The position numbers and the translations under genes were made by a program. 64,000 nt of DNA from contig DASRVZ010000082.1 in NCBI GenBank assembly GCA_035654835.1, forward strand, positions 1-64,000, given 5' to 3'. The notes below the pieces were generated by a model. The model was not told the DNA's origin and did not search any database. It saw only the letters and a list, made by a program, of their open reading frames with translations. The first letter of the stretch is position 1, and every line of letters begins with the position of its first letter. Of the stretch, positions 41,578 through 50,400 are shown piece by piece. The stretch comes from UBA4719 sp035654835. GTDB taxonomy: Bacteria > Actinomycetota > Actinomycetes > Actinomycetales > Dermatophilaceae.

Positions 41578-42944
41578 GCGAGGGGGATCCTGAGCTGCCA
41601 GCGCGTGCCCATCCCGGGCGCCGAGCTCAGGAGAAGCTCCCCACCGGCCTCGGCGACGACATCGCCCAAGACCCGAAGGCCGAAGTGGCCCTCGGCGGGG
41701 TGCGCCACCAGCTCGGCGGCATCGAACCCGACGCCGTTGTCGATGATCTCCATGACGACATGCCTTTCCACCCGATCCAGACGCAGCTCGACGTTCGTCG
41801 CGGCCGCGTGCCTTGCGATGTTGTTCAGGCATTCCCGGGCGACCCGGAATACGAGCCTTTCCCCTTCCGCGTCCAGTCCTGTCTGCGGCGCGAGCTCGAC
41901 AGTCACTGTCGGCCCCCGCGATCGAAGGTTGGATGCGAGGTCGGTCAGCGCAGCCTCCAGCCCGGCGGTGGCCAGGCTCGGCGGATAGATGTCCAGCAGC
42001 AATGAGCGCAGACCGCCGATGCTGTTGCGGACCGTGCCGGCTGCCGAGCGGATCTCATTCGCGAGACCGGGCTGACCAAGTGACTCTGCCCGCTCGGCAG
42101 TTCCAGCCACGGCGAACGACGTGGCGGCAAGTTCCTGAACTACCCCGTCGTGAAGGGCCCCAGCGATCCGGCGCCGCTCCTCGGTCGAGGCTTCCACTGC
42201 ACGGTGTAGCAGTGCCTCTCGTTGCTCCTGAGATCGCTTAAGTCGGTCGAGGAGCCGCCACAAGATCGGCATCAGCAGGACCACCAGCATCAGCAGGCTG
42301 GTCAAGGTCACTCCAGCGAAACCCCTCCAGAGCTGCCCGGTGCGCGAGGTGACCTCGTCGTAGACCGCGTAGATCTCGAACAGCACGGGCTTGCCCGACG
42401 GGGTCCAGATCGGTCGGTACACCTCCAGCAGCCTGCCGTGACCGCGTTCGAGACGGTTCTCGGGAGACGTGAGGTCGGACACATCCGCGCGCGTCTGGGG
42501 ATGGGTCAAGACGTCTCGTTCCTCGGCACCCAACGGGAAACGCTCACCGATCAGGTCCGGCGCATCGGAGTAGAGAATGAGCCCCGTCGGGTCCCAGATC
42601 TTCACCCGAACGATGGTCGGGCTCAGCACGTGGGCGCGGACCACCTGGTCCATGGCCGCGACAGCGGAGGCGTCACTGGTCAGCAGTGCCTCGCTCAGGG
42701 CAGGCTGCGCCACCACATCTGCCAATAGGTTCGCGGTCTTGGCCGCATCGTTGACCGCTTCGGCCTCCGCCAGCCGCTGGGAGGCCGCCACCCCGGCCAC
42801 GGCAACCGCACCCAAGACGACCAGCGCTCCGGCGATCACCTGGGCGAACACCCGCCGGGGCTGCACGGCCGCCTCGCCCATGCGCGCGGACGTGCCCGCC
42901 GCGACACGGATCCACGGCGGGCGAACGACCTGCTCAGCGATCAT
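41574..42944 (-). CDS. Membrane sensor kinase of the NarX/DesK (HisKA_3) type
   Basis: 456 aa. Two membrane segments (about residues 33-55, VIAGALVVLGAVAVAGVAA, and 205-228, VTLTSLLMLVVLLMPILW) flank an extracytoplasmic sensor of ~150 aa with PAS/Cache-like IWDPTGLILYSDAPDLIGER. The HisKA_3 box ERRRIAGALHDGVVQELAA holds the phospho-His; the ATPase G-box is IIDNGVGFDAAE. Overlaps both neighbours by four bases. Confidence 0.9.
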   Translation of the reverse strand: MIAEQVVRPPWIRVAAGTSARMGEAAVQPRRVFAQVIAGALVVLGAVAVAGVAASQRLAEAEAVNDAAKTANLLADVVAQPALSEALLTSDASAVAAMDQVVRAHVLSPTIVRVKIWDPTGLILYSDAPDLIGERFPLGAEERDVLTHPQTRADVSDLTSPENRLERGHGRLLEVYRPIWTPSGKPVLFEIYAVYDEVTSRTGQLWRGFAGVTLTSLLMLVVLLMPILWRLLDRLKRSQEQREALLHRAVEASTEERRRIAGALHDGVVQELAATSFAVAGTAERAESLGQPGLANEIRSAAGTVRNSIGGLRSLLLDIYPPSLATAGLEAALTDLASNLRSRGPTVTVELAPQTGLDAEGERLVFRVARECLNNIARHAAATNVELRLDRVERHVVMEIIDNGVGFDAAELVAHPAEGHFGLRVLGDVVAEAGGELLLSSAPGMGTRWQLRIPLA

Positions 42945-43273
42945 GAGTGCCCGGAACCGTCATTCGTGCCGCCTGATCCGCTGGTGTCCGTTCCACTGGT
43001 TTGCCCGCCATGCCCGCCATTGTCGTCCTTCACCGCGCCGCTGTCGCTCCCCTTGTCGTCGCCGGGCTCGACGTGGGTGGTCAGCCCGCCCTTGTCGTCG
43101 CCGGGCTCGGTGGCGTGGGCGTCGCGCAAGATGCCGTCGTCGTTGAGGACGCTGGCTTGCGACGGCACACGCACCGGCACGTTCTGGGCGAACGAGGTGT
43201 TGCCGATGAGTCCAAGGGTGGCCGGAACTGCCGTCAAGAGAGCCGCCCCTGCTGCGATGATGATGCGCTTCAT
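42941..43273 (-). CDS. Small secreted Asp/Gly-rich protein upstream of the kinase
   Basis: 110 aa. Signal peptide MKRIIIAAGAALLTAVPATL ending near SFAQ; mature part is acidic and low complexity with a repeated EPGDDKG and a Gly/Ser/Thr tail. GAAGGGAC precedes the ATG and the stop overlaps the kinase ATG (ATGA). Acidic repeats could bind cations; as first gene of a kinase operon it may act as sensor accessory, which is inference. Confidence 0.75.
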   Translation of the reverse strand: MKRIIIAAGAALLTAVPATLGLIGNTSFAQNVPVRVPSQASVLNDDGILRDAHATEPGDDKGGLTTHVEPGDDKGSDSGAVKDDNGGHGGQTSGTDTSGSGGTNDGSGHS

Positions 43274-43296
43274 GTCAGTCCCTTCGTAGTTGCGCC

Positions 43297-43611
43297 GTGG
43301 TGCGCACTACCTTTCTCCTCTCCGGCTGGTCTGCCGCGCCATCAGACCTTGGCACTAGTACCAGCCCAGCGACGGTCCATGCGAACCAACCGAGTGCACC
43401 TGGTGACCGCAACCGGAATGGCCAGAGGTGGACCGTTCGTATCACCGACAACCGCCACCTGATCTTCGCCGGCACCAAGGTCACCGTCGCGCCGAGCGGG
43501 GCGTTCGAGGTCAGGCGTCTGACCCCCAATCGGGCCGGGGTCGACCACTTCGTGGCCGTCGCCAGGAACACCCGTACCGCAGAGGTCTGCGTGGCCCGCG
43601 TCAATCGCTGA
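43297..43611 (+). CDS. Hypothetical small protein
   Basis: 104 aa from a GTG at 43297. The second half (WTVRITDNRHLIFAGTKVTV, FEVRRLTPNRAGVDHFVAVA) has strong GC3 bias and looks genuinely coding and beta-rich; the first half has a short hydrophobic stretch and weaker bias, so the start is doubtful. A terminator-like hairpin follows the stop. Family unknown; it could be the remnant of a longer exported protein. Confidence 0.5.
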   Translation: MVRTTFLLSGWSAAPSDLGTSTSPATVHANQPSAPGDRNRNGQRWTVRITDNRHLIFAGTKVTVAPSGAFEVRRLTPNRAGVDHFVAVARNTRTAEVCVARVNR

Positions 43612-43626
43612 CCCGAGGACTCCCGA

Positions 43627-43664
43627 AGCCCCGGACCTGTGGCAACCGCCACAGCTCTGGGGCT
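43627..43664. terminator. Hairpin after the 43297 gene
   Basis: AGCCCC...CTGTGGC pairs with GCCACAG...GGGGCT around an AACC loop, 17 bp with one G-U and one mismatch. Starts 15 bp after the stop codon. Confidence 0.75.
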
Positions 43665-43736
43665 CCATCGGGTCTGGCTGTCATCACCTTCCGTCGGCTA
43701 CGCTGACTAAGTTACCGGCGGGTAGAAGGAGGCGCC

Positions 43737-44579
43737 GTGGCGAGGGAATACCAACGCATGGCGATGGCCAACGGGCACGACCTCTCATACCTGGACAGCG
43801 GCGACGGTCCTGCCATTCTCTTCATTCATGGGCTGGCCAGCTCGAGCCGGAGCTGGGGCCACTTGGTCGACACACTGAACACGGATCACCGCATCCTGGC
43901 TCCCGACCTGCATGGCCACGGGCTGTCCGCAAAACCGATGGGTGACTACTCGGTGAGCGCACACGCCGCCACCATGCGAGATCTGCTCGATCGGCTCGAC
44001 ATCGATCGCGTGACGCTGGTGGGACATTCCCTCGGTGGCGGCATCGCGATGCAGTTCTGCTACCTGTTTCCGGAGCGTGTCGAGCGGCTTGTCCTGGTCG
44101 CCAGCGGGGGCTTCGGACGGTCTGTGAGCCCGCTGCTCCGCTCGGCCACCCTGCCCGGCGCCGAATGGGTCCTGCCGTTGATCGCTTCCAGATGGGTGCT
44201 CCACCAGGTTGAAGCCGTGGGAGGGAGCCTCGCCCGGTTTGGCTGGAAGCCGAGCAGGGATGTGACCGAGGCCTGGCGAGGGTTCACGTCCCTAGCTGAC
44301 GCCGAGAGTCGACGTGCGTTTCTCGCCACAACGCGCTCCGTCATCGACCCGGGCGGACAGAGCGTGAGCGTGCACGATCACCTACCGCTGACCGCCCAGA
44401 TCCCCACCCTCGTCATATGGGGAGCGCGGGACCGGATGATCCCCGCCGGCCACGCGGCCGCCGCTCAACAGGCACTCCCGGGCAGCAGGGTAGAGCTGTT
44501 CGAGGGTGCCGGACACTACCCACACCTCGACCAGCCGGAGCGGTTTGCCAAGGTGCTGGGCGACTTCATGGCGGGCTGA
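43737..44579 (+). CDS. Alpha/beta hydrolase
   Basis: 280 aa. Oxyanion motif FIHGLASSSRSW, nucleophile elbow GHSLGGG with Ser, acid Asp in IWGARDRMIPAGH and His in GAGHYPHLDQPERF. Closest in style to haloperoxidase/lipase-like or meta-cleavage hydrolases; substrate unknown. GAAGGAGG lies 4-5 nt before the GTG at 43737. Confidence 0.88.
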   Translation: MAREYQRMAMANGHDLSYLDSGDGPAILFIHGLASSSRSWGHLVDTLNTDHRILAPDLHGHGLSAKPMGDYSVSAHAATMRDLLDRLDIDRVTLVGHSLGGGIAMQFCYLFPERVERLVLVASGGFGRSVSPLLRSATLPGAEWVLPLIASRWVLHQVEAVGGSLARFGWKPSRDVTEAWRGFTSLADAESRRAFLATTRSVIDPGGQSVSVHDHLPLTAQIPTLVIWGARDRMIPAGHAAAAQQALPGSRVELFEGAGHYPHLDQPERFAKVLGDFMAG

Positions 44580-44617
44580 GCTCAGTGGTTCACGGTGAGG
44601 AATTCGCCAACCATCAC

Positions 44618-44639
44618 TAACTTACGGTAACGTAAGTTA
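44618..44639. promoter_or_regulatory. 22-bp palindromic operator before the nitronate monooxygenase-like gene
   Basis: TAACTTAC-GGTAAC-GTAAGTTA, perfect 8-bp arms; an overlapping second half-site (CGTAAG at about 44647) follows. Typical of TetR-family operators. No TetR gene lies in this window, so the regulator would act from elsewhere. Confidence 0.75.
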
Positions 44640-44672
44640 CGTTCTCGTAAGGTTCAGTTGGAGGTTTCAATC

Positions 44673-46133
44673 ATGCCCATGTCGACCAGCGATCGCCCTG
44701 CCCGGCCATCCTCGGCCACGGACGGCCCATGGCCGGTTGTCATCCAAGGCGGGCTGGGGGTGGCCGTATCGTCCTGGCAGATGGCTCGGGCGGTGTCGCA
44801 GGCAGGCCAGCTCGGCGTCGTCTCGGGGACCGCGTTGGACGTGGTGATCGCGCGGCGGCTTCAGGATGGTGACGCGGACGGCGACGTCAGACGCGCCCTC
44901 GAACAGTTCCCGGTGCCTGCCATGGCCAAACGAGTGTTGGAGCGGCACTTCCGTGAGGGCGGCAGGACACCGGGTCAGCCGTACGCGCCCGTCCACAAGC
45001 TCCACATGAATCCGAGTGGCACCGACCTGGATCTGTCCATCGTCGCCAACTTCGCCGAGGTGTGGCTGGCCAAGGAGGGTCACGACGGCGTCGTGGGGAT
45101 CAACTTCCTCGAGAAGGTCCAGATGGCCACGCCGAGTGCCGCCTATGGCGCGATGCTCGCGGGGGTTGACTACGTTCTGATGGGCGCCGGGATCCCCAGC
45201 GAGATACCTCACCTCCTCAATCACCTGGCTCGTCATGAGAAGTGCTCGCTGGACCTGCACGTCGACGGGGCGACGACGGCATACAGCGTCGGCATCGACC
45301 CGGAGGCCCTCACCGGAGGTGGCTTGGCGCCCTTGCATCGCCCGCTCTTCCTGGCGATCGTCTCCGCGCACGTTCTTGCTGCCTATCTGGCGCGTGAGGA
45401 CTCGACCCGACCCGACGGTTTCGTCGTCGAGGGGCCGCGAGCGGGCGGGCACAATGCGCCTCCGCGCGGTCGCCTTGTCCTGGACGACGACGGGCAGCCG
45501 GTGTTCGGTCCACGTGACGACGCGGATCTGGCCAAGGTCGCCGCGGTTGGGCTGCCCTTCTGGCTGGCCGGCGGCTACTCCACCGCCGCGCAGGTCAAAC
45601 AGGCTCTCGCGGAGGGTGCCGCTGGGGTGCAGGTGGGCACGCTGTTCGCCCTCTGTGAGGAGTCCGGGATCGTGACCTCTTTGCGCAAGGAGATGCTGAG
45701 CGAACTGGCTGCAGGACGGCTCGAGGTGCGCACGGATGCACTCGCCTCGCCGACCGGGTTCCCGTTCAAGGTCGCGTCTCTGCCCGGATCCCTTTCGGAG
45801 CCTGAGACGTATGACGCCCGGCCGCGTCTGTGCGACCTGAGCTACCTTCGCGTGCCCTACGAGAAGGAGCCCGGGACGGTGGGATACCGGTGCCCGGCCG
45901 AGCCCGCCCACATGTACGTCCGCAAGGGCGGCGACCTTGCCGACACGGTGGGACGCAAATGTCTGTGCAACGGGCTCACGGCCAACGTGGGGCTGGGGCA
46001 GACCCGCCGCGACGGCTACCAGGAGGCCGCCATCGCCACCCTGGGCGCCGACCTTGACGGCGTGACCCAGATGCTCTCGGAGCGTCCCGGAGGCTGGACC
46101 GCCGCACAGGCCGTCGACTTCCTCCTGCAATAG
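44673..46133 (+). CDS. Nitronate monooxygenase-like FMN protein
   Basis: 486 aa, longer than the usual 320-380 aa. TIM-barrel NMO features: PVVIQGGLGVAVSSWQMARA, VVGINFLEKVQMATPSAAYG, VVEGPRAGGHNAPPRG and the phosphate-binding WLAGGYSTAAQVKQALAEGA followed by AGVQVGTLFA. A Cys-containing extension (YRCPAEPAHMY, GRKCLCNGL) follows. NMOs oxidise nitronates; some relatives are enoyl reductases. GGAGG lies 8 nt before the ATG at 44673. Confidence 0.88.
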   Translation: MPMSTSDRPARPSSATDGPWPVVIQGGLGVAVSSWQMARAVSQAGQLGVVSGTALDVVIARRLQDGDADGDVRRALEQFPVPAMAKRVLERHFREGGRTPGQPYAPVHKLHMNPSGTDLDLSIVANFAEVWLAKEGHDGVVGINFLEKVQMATPSAAYGAMLAGVDYVLMGAGIPSEIPHLLNHLARHEKCSLDLHVDGATTAYSVGIDPEALTGGGLAPLHRPLFLAIVSAHVLAAYLAREDSTRPDGFVVEGPRAGGHNAPPRGRLVLDDDGQPVFGPRDDADLAKVAAVGLPFWLAGGYSTAAQVKQALAEGAAGVQVGTLFALCEESGIVTSLRKEMLSELAAGRLEVRTDALASPTGFPFKVASLPGSLSEPETYDARPRLCDLSYLRVPYEKEPGTVGYRCPAEPAHMYVRKGGDLADTVGRKCLCNGLTANVGLGQTRRDGYQEAAIATLGADLDGVTQMLSERPGGWTAAQAVDFLLQ

Positions 46134-46140
46134 TGGACTG

Positions 46141-46581
46141 ATGCTGAAACGTCGATATGGACCTGCCTGCGTTGTTCCCATACTGATTCTGAGTGTCGCC
46201 GGACTGACCGGCTGCAGCACGTCCGGGGATGCTGCCGGAGGCGGCCTGTCGCTTGTCGACAAGGCCAAGACGGCCAAGGTCTGCGTCGATGTCGCCGGCT
46301 CGGCGCAGGGTGCCGCAGATGTGGGCACGAAGGTTGCCCAGGGCACGATCACCCAGGCAGAGGCCGCGGCGCAGCTGGAGCCGATCGCTGCTGAGGTGGC
46401 GTCTCTCGCCGAGCAGAACGCCGGACTGCCGATCGGCAAGAACCTGCAGAAGCTGTCGGACAGTGTCGGCTCGCTCCAGAAGGTCGGCGCTGACGCCCCC
46501 ACCGACATCCAGGCAGCGGCGGAGTCGCTGGGATCCCAGGCCAACCTGGTCGTCGCCGACTGCGCCGCCATCGGTCAGTGA
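46141..46581 (+). CDS. Small helical lipoprotein
   Basis: 146 aa. Lipobox LTGC with Cys25; mature part is helical, rich in Ala/Gln, with two further Cys (VCVDVAG and VADCAAIG) that could form a disulfide. It begins 7 bp after the nitronate monooxygenase-like gene and is probably co-transcribed. Family unknown. Confidence 0.75.
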   Translation: MLKRRYGPACVVPILILSVAGLTGCSTSGDAAGGGLSLVDKAKTAKVCVDVAGSAQGAADVGTKVAQGTITQAEAAAQLEPIAAEVASLAEQNAGLPIGKNLQKLSDSVGSLQKVGADAPTDIQAAAESLGSQANLVVADCAAIGQ

Positions 46582-46609
46582 ACAACGGCTGATCGCTGAC
46601 GACGAGCGC

Positions 46610-46697
46610 TGGGTGCGTGTGCCGTCTTTGGCCGGAAGACGTGCCCGGTGAGGCGGGCGGTTGGGTGCGTGTGCCGCGTTTGGCCGGAAGACGTGCC
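46610..46697. repeat. Two direct copies of a ~36-bp sequence
   Basis: Copies at 46610-46645 and 46662-46697 share TGGGTGCGTGTGCCG and TTTGGCCGGAAGACGTGCCC, differing at two or three bases; they are 52 bp apart. They lie in the convergent gap after the lipoprotein gene and the hycE-like gene. No obvious hairpin or gene. Confidence 0.85.
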
Positions 46698-46702
46698 CTG
46701 GC

Positions 46703-48244
46703 TCAGAGGTCGTTGCCGGCGTACGACAGGTTGAAGCTCTTGTTGGTGAGGGGGAAGTCGGGCACGATCGTGTCCGCCAGCGCGACGGGTATCGCGGGCC
46801 AGTTGAACCAGGACGGGTCCACGATCTTGGCTCGCATCAGGCGCCCATCCGGGTCGACCTCGACGCGATGGACGATGGTGCCGCGCCATCCCTCCACGAT
46901 GCCGACCCCACTTCGCACGGCAGTTGAGTGGGTACCAGCGCCCGGGCCAACCTCGGTCCCCTCCGCTGGGGAAGCGCGGAAGGAAAGCTGGTCAGCAGTG
47001 CTGATGAGGTGAGCGGCGAGGCGGGTGGAGGCGGCGTACTCCTCGAGGCGGACCGTGAAGCGGGCGAGGACATCTCCATGGGGGTTCGTGATGGGGCTGA
47101 CGGGGAGCTCCACGGTGGGGTGATCCAGTCGTGCGTCGGTGGCGAGGCCGCTGGCACGGGCGACGTAGCCCAGGCATCCCAGGTCCCGGGCCTGGTCGCG
47201 GCTGAGGACCGAGGTGCCGGTGAAGCGATCCCGGACGACGGTGTTGCCGAGGGTGAGCTGGGCGACTTCTGCGAGGTCGTCGGCGAGGTCGGCGAGCTGC
47301 AACGGGTCCGGAAGGCTGAGCAGCTCGACGGCGCCGGGACTGATGGCACCGCGCAGCAGTCGGTGTCCGGTCGTGGCGTTGTTGATCCGGAGCAGCTGTT
47401 CGCGGATCCGTTGCGCGTGGGCGTTGGCGAGGGAGAAGCCGGTGTCGTTGGCCAGAGCGCCGAGGTCGGCGGCGTGGTTGTACAGGCGCTCGAGCTCGAG
47501 GACCAGGGCCCGCAACCGGTGGGCAGGTTCGGGCATAACGATGCCCAGGGCGTCTTCCACGGCGAGGCTGTGGGCCAGACCGTGTGCGGCGGAGGTGTCA
47601 CCACTGATCCGCTCGGCGAGCTGGATGGCGCCGGTCGCATCCTGCCCCTCGAACAGCTTCTCGACGCCGCGGTGGGTGAACCAGAGTCGGGCCTTGAGCT
47701 TGAGGATGCTCTCTCCGACGACGGACAGACGGAAGTGTCCGGGTTCGATGACGCCGGCATGGACTGGTCCTACGGGGATCTCATAGACGCCGTCACCGGT
47801 CACCTCGAGGAAGGGGTAGGCCTCGGTGTCGGTGAACGGGGGCGGAGGTCCTGCCTCGTTGCGCATCGGATACCAGCCGGCGGGCCAGTGTGCGTGGCGG
47901 ACCAGACGGCGGGGCAGTGGGTGCTTGACGGGCACGATCCCGTAGAGGTCATGCATCTCTCGTTCGAAGCGTGAGGCGGGGAAGGACAGCGATGCCAGCG
48001 AGGGCAGCTGCGGATCGTCGGCCGGGAGCGTGATCTCCAGCTCGACGCGGCGGTCGGGGGCGCCGGCGAGAAACAGGTACACCACGCGCAAGGTGTCGCC
48101 ATCGTCGTGCCCAGCTACCAGACCAAGGCGGAACCCCTCCTCGAACAGGGACGCGGCCTGTGCTGCGAGCCTTACCGGTGCCAGGGATCGGGCCACGCGG
48201 TGTGCTCCGGCAGGTGTGCCATTCATGGGCAGGTCGACAGTCAT
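46703..48244 (-). CDS. hycE: HycE/NuoCD-like large subunit lacking NiFe ligands
   Basis: 513 aa: an N-terminal NuoC-like domain (FPASRFEREMHDLYGIVPVK) fused to a NuoD/hydrogenase-large domain (GVIEPGHFRLSVVGESILKL, RGVEKLFEG, RLYNHAADLGALANDTGF). In NiFe hydrogenases CGIC and DPCxxC bind the metal; here the equivalent sites read ISGDTS (Ser214, Thr217) and DPSWFN (Ser478, Asn481), so all four cysteines are gone. Hence no hydrogenase activity is expected. Last gene of the operon; ATG overlaps the HyfF-like stop. Confidence 0.9.
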   Translation of the reverse strand: MTVDLPMNGTPAGAHRVARSLAPVRLAAQAASLFEEGFRLGLVAGHDDGDTLRVVYLFLAGAPDRRVELEITLPADDPQLPSLASLSFPASRFEREMHDLYGIVPVKHPLPRRLVRHAHWPAGWYPMRNEAGPPPPFTDTEAYPFLEVTGDGVYEIPVGPVHAGVIEPGHFRLSVVGESILKLKARLWFTHRGVEKLFEGQDATGAIQLAERISGDTSAAHGLAHSLAVEDALGIVMPEPAHRLRALVLELERLYNHAADLGALANDTGFSLANAHAQRIREQLLRINNATTGHRLLRGAISPGAVELLSLPDPLQLADLADDLAEVAQLTLGNTVVRDRFTGTSVLSRDQARDLGCLGYVARASGLATDARLDHPTVELPVSPITNPHGDVLARFTVRLEEYAASTRLAAHLISTADQLSFRASPAEGTEVGPGAGTHSTAVRSGVGIVEGWRGTIVHRVEVDPDGRLMRAKIVDPSWFNWPAIPVALADTIVPDFPLTNKSFNLSYAGNDL

Positions 48245-49710
48245 GGTGTGGCTCCGAGCATGGTGGCAGCGGTGCGGAAAAGCTGGGTGAGCGGTCCGGC
48301 GGTCAGACCCAGAGCAACGCTGAGGGTGACACCCGTGACGAGCGCTCCGGCGACGGAACGCGGCACGGCGATCGTCGGTGCGCCCGGGTCGGGTGGGCCC
48401 AGCAACATCCGGCTGCCGTTGCGGACCAGAGCGGCGAACGCGATGACGACGAGCAGCAACGCGGCGCCGAGCGCCCACTCCAGGTGGGCGCTCGCCAGCG
48501 CCCGGGAGATGGACAGCTCACTGGCGAACATGGCGAATGGCGGCAGACCGAGCAGGACTGCCAGCCCTACAACGAACGCACCGCCTATCAGTCGCGATCG
48601 GGCGAGGACACCGGTGATGTCACTGATCGCGGTGGAGTCGTGGGCTGCCTGCAGCTGTCCGGCGGCGAGGAACACCAGCGTCTTTCCAATCCCGTGAGCA
48701 AGAACATGCAGCAGCAGCGCGGCGATTGCCAGCTTGGTGCCGGCGGCTGCCGCGACAGCGACCAGGCCCATGTTCTCCATGGAGGAGTAGGCCAGCATCC
48801 GTTTGAAGTCGGTCTGGACCACGAGTAGTGACGCGGCGATCAGCATGGTCAAGAGACCGACGATGAGCAGTCCGGCGCGCAGGAATCCCGCGCCGAGGGC
48901 CAGGTCGACAACGGACTTGACCCGGAGGAGCGCAGAGAACGCCACGGACAGCAAGACTCCACTCATCAACGCAGACACCGGTGCCGGGGACTGGCTGTGT
49001 GCGTCGGCCAGCCAGGTGTGGAACGGGACGAGTCCGGCCTTGGCGCCATAGCCGAGCAGCAACAGTCCGGCGGCCAGGTGGGTCACATTGGGGTCGAGCC
49101 GGGTGGCGTGGGCGAGCAGGACGTCGATGTTCAGGGTGGTGCCGCTCGATGCTCCGGCGTGCAGGCTCGCGAAGTAGAGCAGGACGGTGCCCAGGAACGC
49201 CAACGCGATGCCGACCGAGCAGATCACGACGTATTTCCAGGTCGCCTCCAGAGCCGCGCGCGTCCGGCGGTGTCCGACGAGGAATGCCGTGGCCACGGTC
49301 GTGGCTTCGATGGCCACCCACATCAGGCCGATGTTGTTGGCCAGGACTGCCAGCGACATCGCGGCCAGGAAGATGGGCACCAGAACGCCGTAGAGGTTCG
49401 CGCCTCTTTCGTCAGTGTGTCCGTGGGCGAGCTCCGCGTTGATGTAACCGACGCTGGCCCAGGTGGCCAGGGTGCCCACCGTCCCGATGACGATGAGCAT
49501 GGTGACGGTCAGCGCGTCGGCGCGCAGCAGATGCCCGACCCCGAATCGCGCCCCGGACCCGATCTGGGAGCCGAGAACGACCGCGGTCATCAATACCGAC
49601 AGCGCTGCGAGGACGGTGACGAAGGCGCTCAGCCGCCGCCAGCCGACGGCTGCAGCGAACGCGGCCGCGGCGAGCGGAGCGAGGATCGGCAGGAGGAGCA
49701 AGGTGTTCAT
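48241..49710 (-). CDS. hycQ: HyfF/HycQ-like antiporter-type membrane subunit (NuoN/NuoM-like)
   Basis: 489 aa with about 14 membrane segments. Antiporter-family features: AGLVPFHTWLADAHSQSPAP, FKRMLAYSSMENMGLVAVAA and GKTLVFLAAGQLQ. These Lys/His/Glu-containing helices form half-channels for proton or sodium pumping in complex I and group 4 hydrogenases. Overlaps the HyfE-like gene by one base and HycE by four. Confidence 0.9.
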   Translation of the reverse strand: MNTLLLLPILAPLAAAAFAAAVGWRRLSAFVTVLAALSVLMTAVVLGSQIGSGARFGVGHLLRADALTVTMLIVIGTVGTLATWASVGYINAELAHGHTDERGANLYGVLVPIFLAAMSLAVLANNIGLMWVAIEATTVATAFLVGHRRTRAALEATWKYVVICSVGIALAFLGTVLLYFASLHAGASSGTTLNIDVLLAHATRLDPNVTHLAAGLLLLGYGAKAGLVPFHTWLADAHSQSPAPVSALMSGVLLSVAFSALLRVKSVVDLALGAGFLRAGLLIVGLLTMLIAASLLVVQTDFKRMLAYSSMENMGLVAVAAAAGTKLAIAALLLHVLAHGIGKTLVFLAAGQLQAAHDSTAISDITGVLARSRLIGGAFVVGLAVLLGLPPFAMFASELSISRALASAHLEWALGAALLLVVIAFAALVRNGSRMLLGPPDPGAPTIAVPRSVAGALVTGVTLSVALGLTAGPLTQLFRTAATMLGATP

Positions 49711-50372
49711 CAGTCGCGAAGCTCCCGTAGCTGATCGAGGTCGGTGCCGCCGAAGGTGCGGCGCATATGCCCGGTGAGCAGGCCAAGCACCAGCACGGCG
49801 AACAGGACGTCGAGCGACGCGCCGAGCTCGACGATGAGGGGGACGCCAGAGGTGATGAGGAACGCGGTGGCCGCGATTCCGTTGTCCAGCATCATGAAAC
49901 CCACGGCCTGGGACAGTGCGCGGCGCCTGCTGACCATGACGAAGACGGCAATCAGGATCACGGCGAACGCGGCCGGCACGGCTCGGGTGGCTGGAGAGGG
50001 GTCGAGGTCGATGATCGGTCGGGTCACCGCGTAGGCGAGGACGGTCAGACCGGCAGTGATCAGCAGTGACGCCGTGGTGTTGACCAGTGGCGTGCTTTCG
50101 CGGCGCTCGTGGTCCTCGGTGCCGACGGCCCGCGCGAGCAGGAGCGGCAGGACGACCGCGCGCAGGAGGAGCACGACGACTCCGACAACGACGAGGGCTG
50201 CGTCCTTCTGGTACATGCCCACGGTGAGGGGGATCGTGGCCAGGGCCACGCCTTGCGCAGCCAGCATCCGGACGATGGCGCGGAGCTCACGGCGCCACAC
50301 GATGAGGACAGCAGCCAGCAGGAACGCTCCTGCGGCCAGGTCGAGTACGCCGGTGTAGGTGGCTTGGTTCAT
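49710..50372 (-). CDS. hycP: HyfE/HycP-like membrane subunit (NuoK-related)
   Basis: 220 aa with about six membrane segments. The C-terminal half (ALSQAVGFMMLDNGIAATAF followed by LITSGVPLIVELGASLDVLF) is the NuoK-like region of HyfE, including the membrane Glu. Start at 50372 follows AGAGAAG; the ORF extends two codons upstream. Confidence 0.88.
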   Translation of the reverse strand: MNQATYTGVLDLAAGAFLLAAVLIVWRRELRAIVRMLAAQGVALATIPLTVGMYQKDAALVVVGVVVLLLRAVVLPLLLARAVGTEDHERRESTPLVNTTASLLITAGLTVLAYAVTRPIIDLDPSPATRAVPAAFAVILIAVFVMVSRRRALSQAVGFMMLDNGIAATAFLITSGVPLIVELGASLDVLFAVLVLGLLTGHMRRTFGGTDLDQLRELRD

Positions 50373-50400
50373 CTGCACTTCTCTGTTCGTGTCATGGCGA

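Noticed and set aside
40948..42944. The response regulator/kinase pair as DosR/DosS
   Set aside because: The kinase has an extracytoplasmic sensor and no GAF domains, and the regulator is a general NarL type; DosR-type boxes alone do not make it DosR.
48997..49734. Plus-strand frame within the hycQ-like gene
   Set aside because: Composition of a shadow frame; no start signal or domain.
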